Source: Blastococcus sp. TML/M2B
Lineage (GTDB): Bacteria; Actinomycetota; Actinomycetes; Mycobacteriales; Geodermatophilaceae
Assembly: GCF_016612865.1 (NCBI RefSeq)
Contig: NZ_JAENZZ010000001.1
Location: 1,116,001 to 1,180,000, forward strand
Direction of reading: 5' to 3'
DNA: 64,000 nt
The first letter of the stretch is position 1, and every line of letters begins with the position of its first letter. This document shows positions 18,492-26,770 of the stretch, one piece after another. Below the pieces are notes generated by a model. The model made no database searches, was not told where the DNA came from, and worked only from the letters and a program-made list of their open reading frames with translations. The position numbers were made by a program, and so were the translations under genes.

Positions 18492-18526
18492 ACGAGCCCC
18501 CGTCCCGCGAGGGGAGGAGGGCTCGT
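18492..18526. terminator. Bidirectional terminator between holA and rpsT
   Basis: ACGAGCCC (18492-18499) pairs with GGGCTCGT (18519-18526), with additional C/G pairing inside the loop. It sits between the convergent stops of holA and rpsT and can serve both. No T-tract. Confidence 0.65.
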
Positions 18527-18560
18527 GCGCGTCCGCGTCACAAGGACGCGGGCTGCCGGA

Positions 18561-18821
18561 TCAGAGACCGGCGGTGAGCTTCGCCAGACCCGACTTGCGG
18601 TTGGCGGCCTGGTTCTTGTGGATGACGCCCTTGCTGGCGGCCTTGTCCAGCGCCTTGTTGGCGGTGCTCAGAGCGGTGGCCGCAGCGGCGGCGTCCCCGG
18701 ACTCGGCAGCCGTGCGGACGCGCCGGACGGCCGTCTTGAGGGCGGACTTGACCGCGACGTTGCGCTGACGCGCCTTCTCGTTGGTCTTGATCCGCTTCAT
18801 CTGGGACTTGATGTTCGCCAC
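18561..18821 (-). CDS. rpsT: 30S ribosomal protein S20
   Basis: An 86-residue S20 with the family start [20 protein letters not shown] and the C-terminal [19 protein letters not shown]. It binds 16S rRNA early in 30S assembly. The start codon is GTG at 18821; upstream in-frame codons to 18989 are not S20-like. Divergent from lepA with about 218 bp between them. Confidence 0.95.
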   Translation of the reverse strand: MANIKSQMKRIKTNEKARQRNVAVKSALKTAVRRVRTAAESGDAAAAATALSTANKALDKAASKGVIHKNQAANRKSGLAKLTAGL

Positions 18822-18892
18822 GCGTGAGCCTCGGTGTCTCGACAGGAGGGAGTACTTCTGACAATCGTGCTGAAGTTCTGCGTCCGGGCGCT

Positions 18893-18904
18893 GTGCGTAC
18901 GCAC
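18893..18904. promoter_or_regulatory. 12-bp perfect palindrome between rpsT and lepA
   Basis: GTGCGTACGCAC is a perfect palindrome in the shared upstream region of the divergent rpsT and lepA genes, about 72 bp from the rpsT start. It could be an operator for either gene. No regulator is suggested by the sequence alone. Confidence 0.35.
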
Positions 18905-19039
18905 GACGATGCGCACACGGACCGGCCTGCCAAGATACCAGCGTCCCGGCGCCCGCCCCAACCCGCGGGTGCGGAGGCGCAGCACACATCGCCGGTGGTG
19001 TGCCGCGCCGGCGGGAGGACGTGGGACGATGGCCGCACT

Positions 19040-20869
19040 GTGACGACTCCCGCTACCACCGACCCGGCCCTCATCCGGAACTTCTGCATCATCGCCCACA
19101 TCGACCACGGCAAGTCGACGTTGGCCGACCGGATGCTGGAAGTCACCGGGATCGTCGAGGCCCGGCAGATGCGCGCCCAGTACCTCGACCGCATGGACAT
19201 CGAGCGCGAGCGCGGTATCACCATCAAGGCGCAGAACGTGCGCCTCCCGTGGCAGGTCGAGGGCACCGAGTACGTGCTCGACATGATCGACACCCCGGGG
19301 CACGTGGACTTCACCTACGAGGTGTCCCGGTCGCTGGCCGCCTGCGAGGGCGCGGTGCTGCTGGTCGACGCCGCGCAGGGCATCGAGGCGCAGACCCTGG
19401 CCAACCTCTACCTGGCCATGGAGAACGACCTCACGATCATCCCGGTCCTGAACAAGATCGACCTGCCGGCCGCCCAGCCGGAGAAGTACGCCGCGGAGAT
19501 CGCGCACATCATCGGCTGCGAGCCCGACGACGTCCTCCGGGTCAGCGGCAAGACCGGTGAGGGCGTGCCGGCCCTGCTGGACGCGATCGTCGCGCAGATC
19601 CCCGCGCCCGTCGGCGAGGCGGCGTCGCCGGCCCGGGCGATGATCTTCGACTCGGTCTACGACATCTACCGCGGCGTCATCACCTACGTCCGCGTCGTCG
19701 ACGGCCGGATCTCCGCCCGCGACCGGATCAAGATGATGTCCACCGGCGCGACGCACGAGCTGCTCGAGATCGGCGTCATCTCCCCGGAGCCCAAGCCGGT
19801 CGACAGCCTCGGCGTCGGCGAGGTCGGCTACTTCATCACCGGCGTGAAGGACGTCCGACAGTCGCGCGTCGGTGACACCGTCACCCACCAGCACAAGCCG
19901 GCCGCGGAGCCGATCGGCGGCTACAGCGACCCCAAGCCGATGGTCTACTCCGGCCTGTATCCCATCGACGGCAGCGACTACCCGCTGCTGCGCGAGGCCT
20001 TGGACAAGCTGCTGCTCAACGACGCCGCGCTGACCTACGAGCCGGAGACCTCCGCCGCGCTGGGCTTTGGCTTCCGCGTGGGTTTCCTAGGCCTGCTGCA
20101 CCTGGAGATCGTGCGCGAGCGCCTCGAGCGCGAGGCCGGGATCAGCCTCATCTCGACCGCGCCCAACGTCGTCTACCGCGTGATCATGGAGGACCGCTCC
20201 GAGATCACCGTGACCAACCCGAGCGACTGGCCCGAGGGCAAGATCGACAAGGTCTACGAGCCGGTCGTGAACGCCACGATCATCGCGCCGAGTGACTACA
20301 CCGGCGCGATCATGGAGCTCTGCCAGGGCCGCCGCGGGCAGCTCGGTGGGATGGACTACCTGAGCGAGTCCCGGGTCGAGCTGCGCTACTCGCTGCCGCT
20401 CGGCGAGATCATCTTCGACTTCTTCGACGCGCTGAAGTCCAAGACCCGCGGCTACGCGAGCCTGGACTACCAGGAGGCCGGCGAGCAGGAGTCCTCCCTG
20501 GTCAAGGTGGACATCCTGCTGCAGGGCGAGGCGGTCGACGCGTTCAGCGCCATCGTGCACAAGGACAAGGCGTACAGCTACGGCGTGATGATGGCCGGCA
20601 AGCTGCGCGAGCTCATCCCGCGCCAGCAGTTCGAGGTGCCGATCCAGGCCGCCGTCGGCTCCCGGGTCATCGCCCGCGAGACGGTGCGCGCCATCCGCAA
20701 GGACGTCCTCGCCAAGTGCTACGGCGGTGACATCACCCGCAAGCGGAAGCTGCTGGAGAAGCAGAAGGAGGGCAAGAAGCGGATGAAGATGGTCGGCCGC
20801 GTCGAGGTCCCCCAGGAGGCCTTCGTGGCCGCGCTCTCCACCAACGAGTCCACCGCCTCCAAGAAGTGA
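19040..20869 (+). CDS. lepA: Elongation factor 4 (back-translocating GTPase)
   Basis: A 609-residue LepA with G1 [15 protein letters not shown], the switch element [17 protein letters not shown]3 DTPGHVDF and G4 NKIDLP. It also has the LepA-specific C-terminal domain ([22 protein letters not shown]). It binds stalled ribosomes and can move tRNAs back one codon. The start is GTG 19040; the upstream frame to 18824 is intergenic in character. GACGAT 9 nt upstream may be its -10. The next gene overlaps its stop. Confidence 0.96.
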   Translation: MTTPATTDPALIRNFCIIAHIDHGKSTLADRMLEVTGIVEARQMRAQYLDRMDIERERGITIKAQNVRLPWQVEGTEYVLDMIDTPGHVDFTYEVSRSLAACEGAVLLVDAAQGIEAQTLANLYLAMENDLTIIPVLNKIDLPAAQPEKYAAEIAHIIGCEPDDVLRVSGKTGEGVPALLDAIVAQIPAPVGEAASPARAMIFDSVYDIYRGVITYVRVVDGRISARDRIKMMSTGATHELLEIGVISPEPKPVDSLGVGEVGYFITGVKDVRQSRVGDTVTHQHKPAAEPIGGYSDPKPMVYSGLYPIDGSDYPLLREALDKLLLNDAALTYEPETSAALGFGFRVGFLGLLHLEIVRERLEREAGISLISTAPNVVYRVIMEDRSEITVTNPSDWPEGKIDKVYEPVVNATIIAPSDYTGAIMELCQGRRGQLGGMDYLSESRVELRYSLPLGEIIFDFFDALKSKTRGYASLDYQEAGEQESSLVKVDILLQGEAVDAFSAIVHKDKAYSYGVMMAGKLRELIPRQQFEVPIQAAVGSRVIARETVRAIRKDVLAKCYGGDITRKRKLLEKQKEGKKRMKMVGRVEVPQEAFVAALSTNESTASKK

Positions 20870-21525
20870 GGCTGCCGGGCCCCGGCCGGGTGGACGCGGT
20901 CTGCGTCTCGGGCACGGACCTGCCCGCGGTCGAGGGCCGCAAGCCGCTGCGCACCGGGATCGACAAGCGGCCGGTGACCGGCCGGGTCGCCGTCCACCCG
21001 CTGGGGCTGGAGGGCGACGTCCAGGTCAACCGCCGGCACCACGGCGGCGAGGGGCAGGCGGTCTACGCCTACGCGCAGGAGGACGCCGACCACTGGGCCG
21101 CCGAGCTGGACCGCGAGCTCCCCGCCGGCCGCTTCGGCGAGAACCTGCGCACCACCGGCCTGGACCTGCGCAACGCCGTCCTCGGCGAGCGGTGGCGGAT
21201 CGGGACGGCGCTGTTCGAGGTCACCGCCTGGCGCACCCCGTGCGCCAACTTCGCCCGCTTCTGGGACGTGCCGGACCTGGTCAGGCGCTTCGCCGCGCAC
21301 GGCGCCACCGGCGCCTACCTGCGCGTGCTCGAGACCGGTGAGCTCGGCGCCGGCGACGCCGTCGAGATCGTGTCCCGCCCCGAGCACGGCATCACCGTCG
21401 AGACCGGTTTTCGCATCGTCATGACCCAGCAGCACCGGCTGCCCGAGCTGGCGCCGGCGCTCGCCCACCTGCCGTTCAAGGACCAGCCGAAGCTCGCGGG
21501 GAAGATCGCCGCGCGCCTCGGGTGA
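20866..21525 (+). CDS. MOSC domain protein (YiiM-like)
   Basis: A 219-residue MOSC-domain protein of the YiiM type. It shows [26 protein letters not shown] at the N-terminal half, the [12 protein letters not shown] element, and the conserved cysteine in [13 protein letters not shown] that in the family handles sulfur or molybdenum cofactor sulfuration. YiiM enzymes reduce N-hydroxylated compounds with molybdenum cofactor. The GTG start overlaps the lepA stop, so it is probably cotranscribed with lepA by position, not by function. Confidence 0.85.
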   Translation: MRLPGPGRVDAVCVSGTDLPAVEGRKPLRTGIDKRPVTGRVAVHPLGLEGDVQVNRRHHGGEGQAVYAYAQEDADHWAAELDRELPAGRFGENLRTTGLDLRNAVLGERWRIGTALFEVTAWRTPCANFARFWDVPDLVRRFAAHGATGAYLRVLETGELGAGDAVEIVSRPEHGITVETGFRIVMTQQHRLPELAPALAHLPFKDQPKLAGKIAARLG

Positions 21526-21599
21526 CCGATCTGACCGCCCTGCACGCGTCCGGGGGCCCGGCCGCCTGAGAGAGTGGGGGAGAGCCGTTCTCCCGGCTC

Positions 21600-21642
21600 C
21601 CGGACGAGCGGTGCCGTACCCGGTGTGCGACAAGACGGCGCC
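21600..21642 (+). promoter_or_regulatory. Guanidine-III riboswitch (ykkC-III class)
   Basis: The segment holds the class hallmarks in order: CCGGACGAG, GTGCCGTACCCGG and CGACAAGACGGCGCC. The first CCGG can pair with the CCGG at 21620-21623. Bases 21610-21617 can pair with 21635-21642 as the pseudoknot (one G-U pair). The pseudoknot 3' strand ends 2 nt before the AGGAG of the downstream guanidine exporter gene, so ligand binding likely acts on translation or transcript start-up of that gene. Confidence 0.88.
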
Positions 21643-21656
21643 AGAGGAGTCCTGCG

Positions 21657-21971
21657 ATGTCGTGGCTCGTGCTCGTCGTGTCCGGGTTGTTCGAGGCCGT
21701 GTGGGCCACCGCCCTGGGCCGGTCCGAGGGGTTCACCCGGCTGGTGCCGTCGGTCGTGTTCAGCGTGGCGATGGTGTTCAGCATGGTCGGGCTGGCCTAC
21801 GCCATGCGTGAGCTGCCCGTCGGCACCGCCTACGCGGTCTGGGTGGGCATCGGGGCGTCGGTCACGGTCGTCTACGCGATGGCGACCGGAACCGAGCCGG
21901 TGTCGCTGGCCAAGGTGCTACTGATCCTCGGCCTGATCAGCTGCGTCGTCGGCCTCAAGGTCGTGCACTAG
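21657..21971 (+). CDS. gdx: Guanidinium exporter, SMR family (Gdx/SugE type)
   Basis: A 104-residue four-helix small multidrug resistance protein. The ion-coupling Glu13 sits in VSGLFEAVWATALG, and ELPVGTAYAVWVGIGA is the Gdx/SugE form, not the EmrE form. Gdx exports guanidinium in exchange for protons as a dimer. The guanidine-III riboswitch directly upstream supports this role strongly. The gene ends with TAG, the only TAG stop in the window not shared with a convergent gene. The start ATG follows AGGAG by 7 nt. Confidence 0.92.
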   Translation: MSWLVLVVSGLFEAVWATALGRSEGFTRLVPSVVFSVAMVFSMVGLAYAMRELPVGTAYAVWVGIGASVTVVYAMATGTEPVSLAKVLLILGLISCVVGLKVVH

Positions 21972-21998
21972 GGCAGACCCCGGGGCCGACGACGGCGG

Positions 21999-22964
21999 TC
22001 AGAGGGTGAAGACGATCTTCCCGTTGGTCCGGCCCTCGGCCATCCGGGCGAAGCCTTCCCGGGCCTCGGTGAGCGGGAGCTCGACGTCGATCTGCGGGCG
22101 GACGCCGGTGACGGCGCACATCCGGATGAGCGCCTCGAGCTCGTCCTTGGTGCCCATCGTCGACCCGATCACCGACAGCTGGGTGAAGAACACCCGGTTG
22201 AGCTCGGCGCCGGGGTCGAAACCGGTGGTCGCGCCGGAGGTGACCAGCACCCCGCCGGGCTTGAGCGACTTGATGCTGTGGCTCCAGGTCGCCTTGCCGA
22301 CGGTCTCCATGACGCCGTCGACCCGCTCGGGCAGCCGGGCGCCGCTCTCGAACGCCTGCTCGGCGCCGAGCGCCAGGGCCGCGGCGCGCTTCTCCTCGCT
22401 GCGGCCGGTCACCCAGATCCGGTAACCGGCGGCGCGGCCGAGCACGATGAGCGCCGTCGCGACGCCGCCGCTGGCGCCCTGCACGAGCACCGTCTGCCCG
22501 GGCCGCAGGCCCGAGCGGACGAACAGCATCCGGTAGGCGGTGAGCCACGCGGTGGGCAGGCAGGCCGCCTCGGCGAACGAGAGGTCGGCGGGCTTGGGCA
22601 GCAGGTTGCGCTTGGGGACGGCGACCCGCTCGGCCATCGAGCCCTGGTGCACCTCGGAGAGCAGCGAGCGCTTCGGGTCCAGCGTCTCGTCGCCCATCCA
22701 GTCGGGGCTGGCGATGACCCCGTGGACGACCACCTCGTTGCCGTCCTCGTCGATCCCGGCGGCGTCGGTGCCCAGGATCATCGGCATCTTCTCCTGCGGC
22801 AGGCCGATGCCCTGCAGGCTGAACAGGTCGTGGTGGTTGAGCGACACGGCCTTGACCTGGATCGTCGTCCAGCCGTCGGGGACCACGGGCTCCGGGCGCT
22901 CACCGACCTCGAGGACGGAGAGCGGGTCCTTCGGGGCGGGCGTGGAGACGAAGGCAGCGAGCAT
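21999..22964 (-). CDS. Zinc-type alcohol dehydrogenase-like / quinone oxidoreductase family protein
   Basis: A 321-residue MDR-superfamily oxidoreductase with GroES-like N-terminus (VKAVSLNHHDLFSLQG) and a Rossmann domain (VLVQGASGGVATALI). The conserved LGTDAAGI is present, but the structural-zinc cysteine cluster is missing. It would use NAD(P)H, and the substrate is unknown. It runs convergent to the guanidinium exporter, with 27 bp between the two stops. Confidence 0.85.
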   Translation of the reverse strand: MLAAFVSTPAPKDPLSVLEVGERPEPVVPDGWTTIQVKAVSLNHHDLFSLQGIGLPQEKMPMILGTDAAGIDEDGNEVVVHGVIASPDWMGDETLDPKRSLLSEVHQGSMAERVAVPKRNLLPKPADLSFAEAACLPTAWLTAYRMLFVRSGLRPGQTVLVQGASGGVATALIVLGRAAGYRIWVTGRSEEKRAAALALGAEQAFESGARLPERVDGVMETVGKATWSHSIKSLKPGGVLVTSGATTGFDPGAELNRVFFTQLSVIGSTMGTKDELEALIRMCAVTGVRPQIDVELPLTEAREGFARMAEGRTNGKIVFTL

Positions 22965-23068
22965 GACCGGACGCTAACCGAGGTGCGGCGGGGGCAGCGA
23001 CGCGGGTGGCGCAGCGCACCCCTAGCCTGTGGTCCGGCTCACCCGACCGACGGCAAGGGGTTCCTCCG

Positions 23069-23911
23069 ATGGCGACACGTGCACTCGTTCTCGGTGGCGG
23101 CGGCGTCGCCGGCATCGCCTGGGAGCTCGGCCTGCTCAGCGGCTGGGCCGCCGAGGGCGTCGACGTGACCGCGGCCGACCTGGTCGTCGGCACCTCGGCC
23201 GGCTCCGTGGTGGGCGCCCAGGTGCGCCTCGACGGCGACCTGCAGGCCCTCTACGCCCGTCAGCTGCTCCCGCCGGTCGGCGAGATGAAGGTCGACTTCG
23301 ACGGGGTGTCGGCGATGACCGTCTTCGCCGACGCGATGAAGGGCGCGACGGGGGAGCAGGACGCACGGGCCCGCCTCGGCGCGGTGGCCCTCTCGATCGA
23401 CGCCGTCCCCGAGGCGGAGCGCCGGGCCATCATCGAGGGCCGGATCGGCGACCCCGAGTGGCCCTCCGGCCGGCTGGTGATCACCGCCGTCGACACCGCC
23501 GACGGCGAGTTCCTGCCGTTCGACTCGACCTCGGGCGTGCGGCTGCTCGACGCGGTCACCGCCAGCTGCGCGGTCCCCGGCGTCTGGCCGCCGGTCACCG
23601 TGGACGGCCGCCGGCTGATGGACGGCGGGATGCGCTCGGTCACCAACGCCGACCTGGCCGCCGGCTGCGAGAAGGTGCTGATCGTGACCCCGACCCGCGG
23701 CATGCCCGGTGGCCTGCTCGGGCCCGGCCTCGACCGGGAGATCGAGATCCTGGAGAAGGAGGCCGAGGTGCTCGTGGTCACCGCCGACGAGGCCTCGCTG
23801 GCCGCCTTCGGCAGCAACGTGCTGGACCCGGCGACCCGCGAGCCCTCGGCCCGCGCCGGCCGGGCCCAGGCCGCCACCACGATCGAGGCGGCCCGCGCCT
23901 TCTGGGGCTAG
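23069..23911 (+). CDS. Patatin-like phospholipase family protein
   Basis: A 280-residue patatin-domain protein with oxyanion-hole LGGGGVAGIAW near the N-terminus, nucleophile motif VGTSAGSVVGAQ, and catalytic DGGMRS. These form the Ser-Asp dyad of the family, expected to hydrolyse acyl esters of lipids. No signal peptide is seen, so it is likely cytoplasmic or membrane-associated. ATG 23069 follows AAGGGG by 8 nt; the upstream in-frame ATG at 23006 is less likely. Its TAG stop is the same CTAG that stops selD on the other strand. Confidence 0.88.
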   Translation: MATRALVLGGGGVAGIAWELGLLSGWAAEGVDVTAADLVVGTSAGSVVGAQVRLDGDLQALYARQLLPPVGEMKVDFDGVSAMTVFADAMKGATGEQDARARLGAVALSIDAVPEAERRAIIEGRIGDPEWPSGRLVITAVDTADGEFLPFDSTSGVRLLDAVTASCAVPGVWPPVTVDGRRLMDGGMRSVTNADLAAGCEKVLIVTPTRGMPGGLLGPGLDREIEILEKEAEVLVVTADEASLAAFGSNVLDPATREPSARAGRAQAATTIEAARAFWG

Positions 23912-24915
23912 CCCCGGATGACCACCACGTGCTCCCCGCGGGGCACGAACTCCCCGATCACCGGGGCGCCGGGCACCTCGCCGCCGAGCAGCAGGCCACC
24001 GGATGTCTGCGCGTCGGCGAGCAGCAGCGCCTCGTCCTCGGTCACCGCGGACAGGTCGGTGTGCGGGCGGACCCAGTCCAGGTTGCGCCGGGTGCCTCCG
24101 GAGACGAAGCCGTCGGCCAGCGCCTGCCGGGCCCCGGCCAGGTAGGGGACGGCGGCGGCGTCCACGACAGCGGTGACGCCGCTGGCGCGGGCCATCTTGT
24201 AGAGGTGCCCGAGCAGGCCGAACCCGGTCACGTCGGTGCCCGCCCGGATGCCGGCGGCGACCGCGGCCTGCCCGGCCTCGCGGTTGAGCGCGGTCATCGA
24301 GGCGACCGCCTCCTCCGACACCTCGCCGGTGGCCTTCATCCGGCTGTTGAGCACCCCGACGCCCAGCGGCTTGGTGAGGCTGAGCGGGGTGCCGGCGACC
24401 GCGCCGGAGTTGGTGATGATCCGGTCGACGTCGACCACGCCGGTGACGGCCATGCCGTACTTCGGCTCCGGGTCGTCGATCGAGTGCCCGCCGCCGACGT
24501 GGCAGCCGGCCTCGTGCGCCACCTCGAGGCCGCCGCGCAGCACCTCGGCGGCCAGCTCGGCCGGCAGCACGTCGCGCGGCCAGCCCAGCAGGTTCACCGC
24601 GACGACCGGGGTGCCGCCCATGGCGTAGACGTCGGAGAGCGCGTTGGCCGCGGCGATCCGGCCAAAGGTGTACGCGTCGTCCACGACGGGGGTGAAGAAG
24701 TCGGTGGTCAGCACCAGGCCCTGGCCGCCGGCGATCCGCACCACAGCGGCGTCGTCCCCGTCGTCCAGGCCGACCACGAGCTCGGCAGCGGGATCCGCGG
24801 GGCCGCGGTCGGTGAGCCCGGCGACGACGGACTCAAGCTCGCCGGGCGGGATCTTGCAGGCGCACCCGCCGCCGTGCGCGAACTGGGTGAGCCGGATGGC
24901 AGGCGCGATCGTCAC
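23908..24915 (-). CDS. selD: Selenide, water dikinase
   Basis: A 335-residue SelD that makes selenophosphate from selenide and ATP, the selenium donor for Sec-tRNA. The N-terminal catalytic loop is HGGGCACKIPP, with Cys rather than Sec in the active-site position. DFFTPVVDDAYTFGRIAAANALSDVYAMGG-type sequence and TDVTGFGLLGH follow as in the family. The start is GTG 24915, 7 nt after TACGGT, with no ribosome binding site. It is divergent from tRNA-Sec/selA/selB and shares its TAG stop with the patatin gene. Confidence 0.95.
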   Translation of the reverse strand: MTIAPAIRLTQFAHGGGCACKIPPGELESVVAGLTDRGPADPAAELVVGLDDGDDAAVVRIAGGQGLVLTTDFFTPVVDDAYTFGRIAAANALSDVYAMGGTPVVAVNLLGWPRDVLPAELAAEVLRGGLEVAHEAGCHVGGGHSIDDPEPKYGMAVTGVVDVDRIITNSGAVAGTPLSLTKPLGVGVLNSRMKATGEVSEEAVASMTALNREAGQAAVAAGIRAGTDVTGFGLLGHLYKMARASGVTAVVDAAAVPYLAGARQALADGFVSGGTRRNLDWVRPHTDLSAVTEDEALLLADAQTSGGLLLGGEVPGAPVIGEFVPRGEHVVVIRG

Positions 24916-24922
24916 GCCACCG

Positions 24923-24928
24923 ACCGTA
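24923..24928 (-). promoter_or_regulatory. -10 hexamer of a probable leaderless selD mRNA
   Basis: On the minus strand TACGGT ends 7 nt before the selD GTG. It lies in the 40 bp between selD and the upstream minus-strand gene. Confidence 0.5.
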
Positions 24929-24955
24929 GTCGCGGACGACCCGCCGGGCCGCCGG

Positions 24956-25279
24956 TCAGGCCCGCCCACCCGGCAGCAGCACCAGCCGCGGCGGGACCGG
25001 CTGCTCCGGCTGGGCGCGTCGGGCCCGGCCGGCGGGGTGCCGCGAGCGCTCGCCGGCCGCCCGCAGCTCCGCCCGCCGTTGCGGGTCGGGCTCCAGCGCG
25101 GCGAGGACCTTCTCCAGCGCGCCGCGGCCGGCCTCGGCGAAGGGGCCCTCGGGCCGGGCGGTGAGCGCCACGGCGACGGCGGCCGCCTCCTCAGGGGTGA
25201 GGGTCACCGGCGGCAGGAGCGCGGGGGAGCGGGACTCGGTGCGGTTCACGGTCGGGATGCTGGCAGCGACCTCCGACAC
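24956..25279 (-). CDS. Short WYL/YafY-regulator-like protein, probably a fragment
   Basis: A 107-residue open frame. Residues 20-65 (LLPPVTLTPEEAAAVAVAL, GRGALEKVLAALEP) resemble the middle helical segment of YafY/WYL transcription regulators. The N-terminal helix-turn-helix and the WYL domain are both absent, and only 40 bp separate the end from selD. The C-terminus is Arg/Pro-rich. It may be a remnant of a longer regulator or a small conserved protein in its own right. Function unknown. Confidence 0.45.
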   Translation of the reverse strand: MSEVAASIPTVNRTESRSPALLPPVTLTPEEAAAVAVALTARPEGPFAEAGRGALEKVLAALEPDPQRRAELRAAGERSRHPAGRARRAQPEQPVPPRLVLLPGGRA

Positions 25280-25311
25280 TTTCCGGGGTCCCGGCCCGTA
25301 GGCTGCCCGGC

Positions 25312-25407
25312 GGAGGCGTCAGGGTGTCTGGTGACCCCCGCGGCCTCTAAAGCCGACGTGGCCGAGCAGCTCGGCCAGGCGGGTTCGATTCCCGTCCGCC
25401 TCCGCCA
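25312..25407 (+). tRNA. selC: tRNA-Sec with anticodon CUA (reads UAG)
   Basis: Acceptor GGAGGCG (25312-25318) pairs with CGCCTCC (25397-25403), and an eighth position is a T-C mismatch. G and an encoded CCA (25405-25407) follow. The D arm can form the 6-bp stem with 4-nt loop TGGT typical of tRNA-Sec if T25325 is bulged. The anticodon loop CTCTAAA (25345-25351) gives anticodon CTA, stem 4-6 bp with bulged A25356. The variable arm is long, 8 bp at 25359-25366/25370-25377. The T loop is TTCGATT. It lies just upstream of selA-selB, so it is the selenocysteine tRNA, recoded from TCA. Confidence 0.88.
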
Positions 25408-25423
25408 CACCTCCTCGCCCGCC

Positions 25424-25429
25424 TACGCT
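25424..25429 (+). promoter_or_regulatory. -10 hexamer before selA
   Basis: TACGCT lies 8 nt before the selA ATG and 17 nt after the tRNA-Sec CCA end. selA-selB may therefore have their own leaderless transcript, besides read-through from the tRNA. Confidence 0.45.
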
Positions 25430-25437
25430 GCGGAGCG

Positions 25438-26770
25438 ATGTCCGACGACGCGCGCACCGACGACCCGCGGCGCGCGGTGCCGCGCACCGACGCGTTGCTG
25501 GCCGACCCGGCGCTCCGCGCCGCCGAGCAGCGGCTGGGCCGGGCGCTGGTGAAGGACGCCGTCGCCCGCGTCCAGCAGCGCATCCGCACCGGTGCGCTGG
25601 CGCCCGAGCGGGCGGTGCCCGCCGTCCTCGACGACCTGCCGACCACGGCCGGCAGCCTGCGCCCGGTCCTCAACGCCACCGGGGTGCTCGTGCACACCAA
25701 CCTCGGGCGGGCGCCGCTCTCCGCGGCCGCGGTCGAGGCGATCGCCGCCGCCGCGGGCACCACCGACGTCGAGCTCGACCTGGCCACCGGGCGGCGCGGC
25801 CCGCGCGGGGAGGCGGCCCTGGGCGCCCTGCTGGACGCCGTCCCCGCCGCGGAGGCCGCGCTCGTCGTCGGCAACTGCGCCGCGGCGCTGGCGCTGGTCG
25901 CCACCGCGCTCGGGCAGGGCCGCGAGCTGGTCCTCGCGCGTGGCGAGCTGGTCGAGATCGGCGACGGCTTCCGCATCCCCGACCTGCTCCAGTCCACCGG
26001 CGCCCGCCTGCGCGAGGTCGGGACGACCAACCGGGTCACCGTCGAGGACTACCGCGCCGCGCTCTCGCCGGACACCGGTGCCGTGCTCAAGGTCCACCCC
26101 TCCAACTTCGTCGTCCGCGGCTTCACGCGGTCGGCCGACGTGGGCGAGCTGGCCGCGGCGCTGGCCGGCACCGGGGTGCCGCTCGTCGCCGACGTCGGCT
26201 CGGGCCTGCTCCGCGCCCACCCGCTGCTGCCGGACGAGCCCGACCTCCAGTCGACCCTCGCCGCCGGTGCGGACCTCGTGCTGGCCAGCGGGGACAAGCT
26301 GCTCGGCGGGCCGCAGGCGGGGCTCGTGCTCGGGCGGGCCGACCTCGTCCAGCGGTTGCGCCGGCACCCGCTCTACCGCGCGCTCCGGGTCGACAAGACC
26401 ACCCTCGCCGCCCTGGAGGCGACGCTGCGCGGCCCGACGCCGCCGGTCCGGCAGCTGCTGGAGACCGGGGTCGAGGAGCTGCGCACCCGCGCCACCGGCG
26501 GTGGCCGGGCGGCTCGCCGCCGCCGGCGTCGACGCACGCGTCGTGGACGCCCCCGGCCGCGTCGGCGGGGGAGGAGCCCCCGAGCACCCGTTGCCCGGCG
26601 TCGCGGTCTCGCTGCCCGACGGGTTCGCCGAACCGCTGCGTCGGGCGACCGTGCCGGTGGTCGGCTACGTGGAGGAGGACCGCACGCTGCTCAACCTGCG
26701 CAGCCTGCTCCCCGCCGACGACGACGCCCTGGTCGGCGCCGTGCTGGAGGTGGCCCGGCGGTGGACGTGA
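25438..26770 (+). CDS. selA: L-seryl-tRNA(Sec) selenium transferase (one frame break)
   Basis: About 443 residues after repair. SelA is a PLP enzyme that converts Ser-tRNA(Sec) to Sec-tRNA(Sec) with selenophosphate. It shows the N-terminal [20 protein letters not shown], the PLP lysine K287 in [14 protein letters not shown] and [15 protein letters not shown]. Near 26494-26499 the text reads ACCGGCGGTGG; removing one G restores the family C-terminus ([32 protein letters not shown]). Its stop overlaps the selB start region. Confidence 0.92.

Noticed and set aside
23908-23911. A Sec codon at the TAG of selD or of the patatin gene
   Set aside because: The TAG is at the normal C-terminal end of both proteins and continued reading gives only antisense of the other gene. 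The SelD active site uses a Cys codon.
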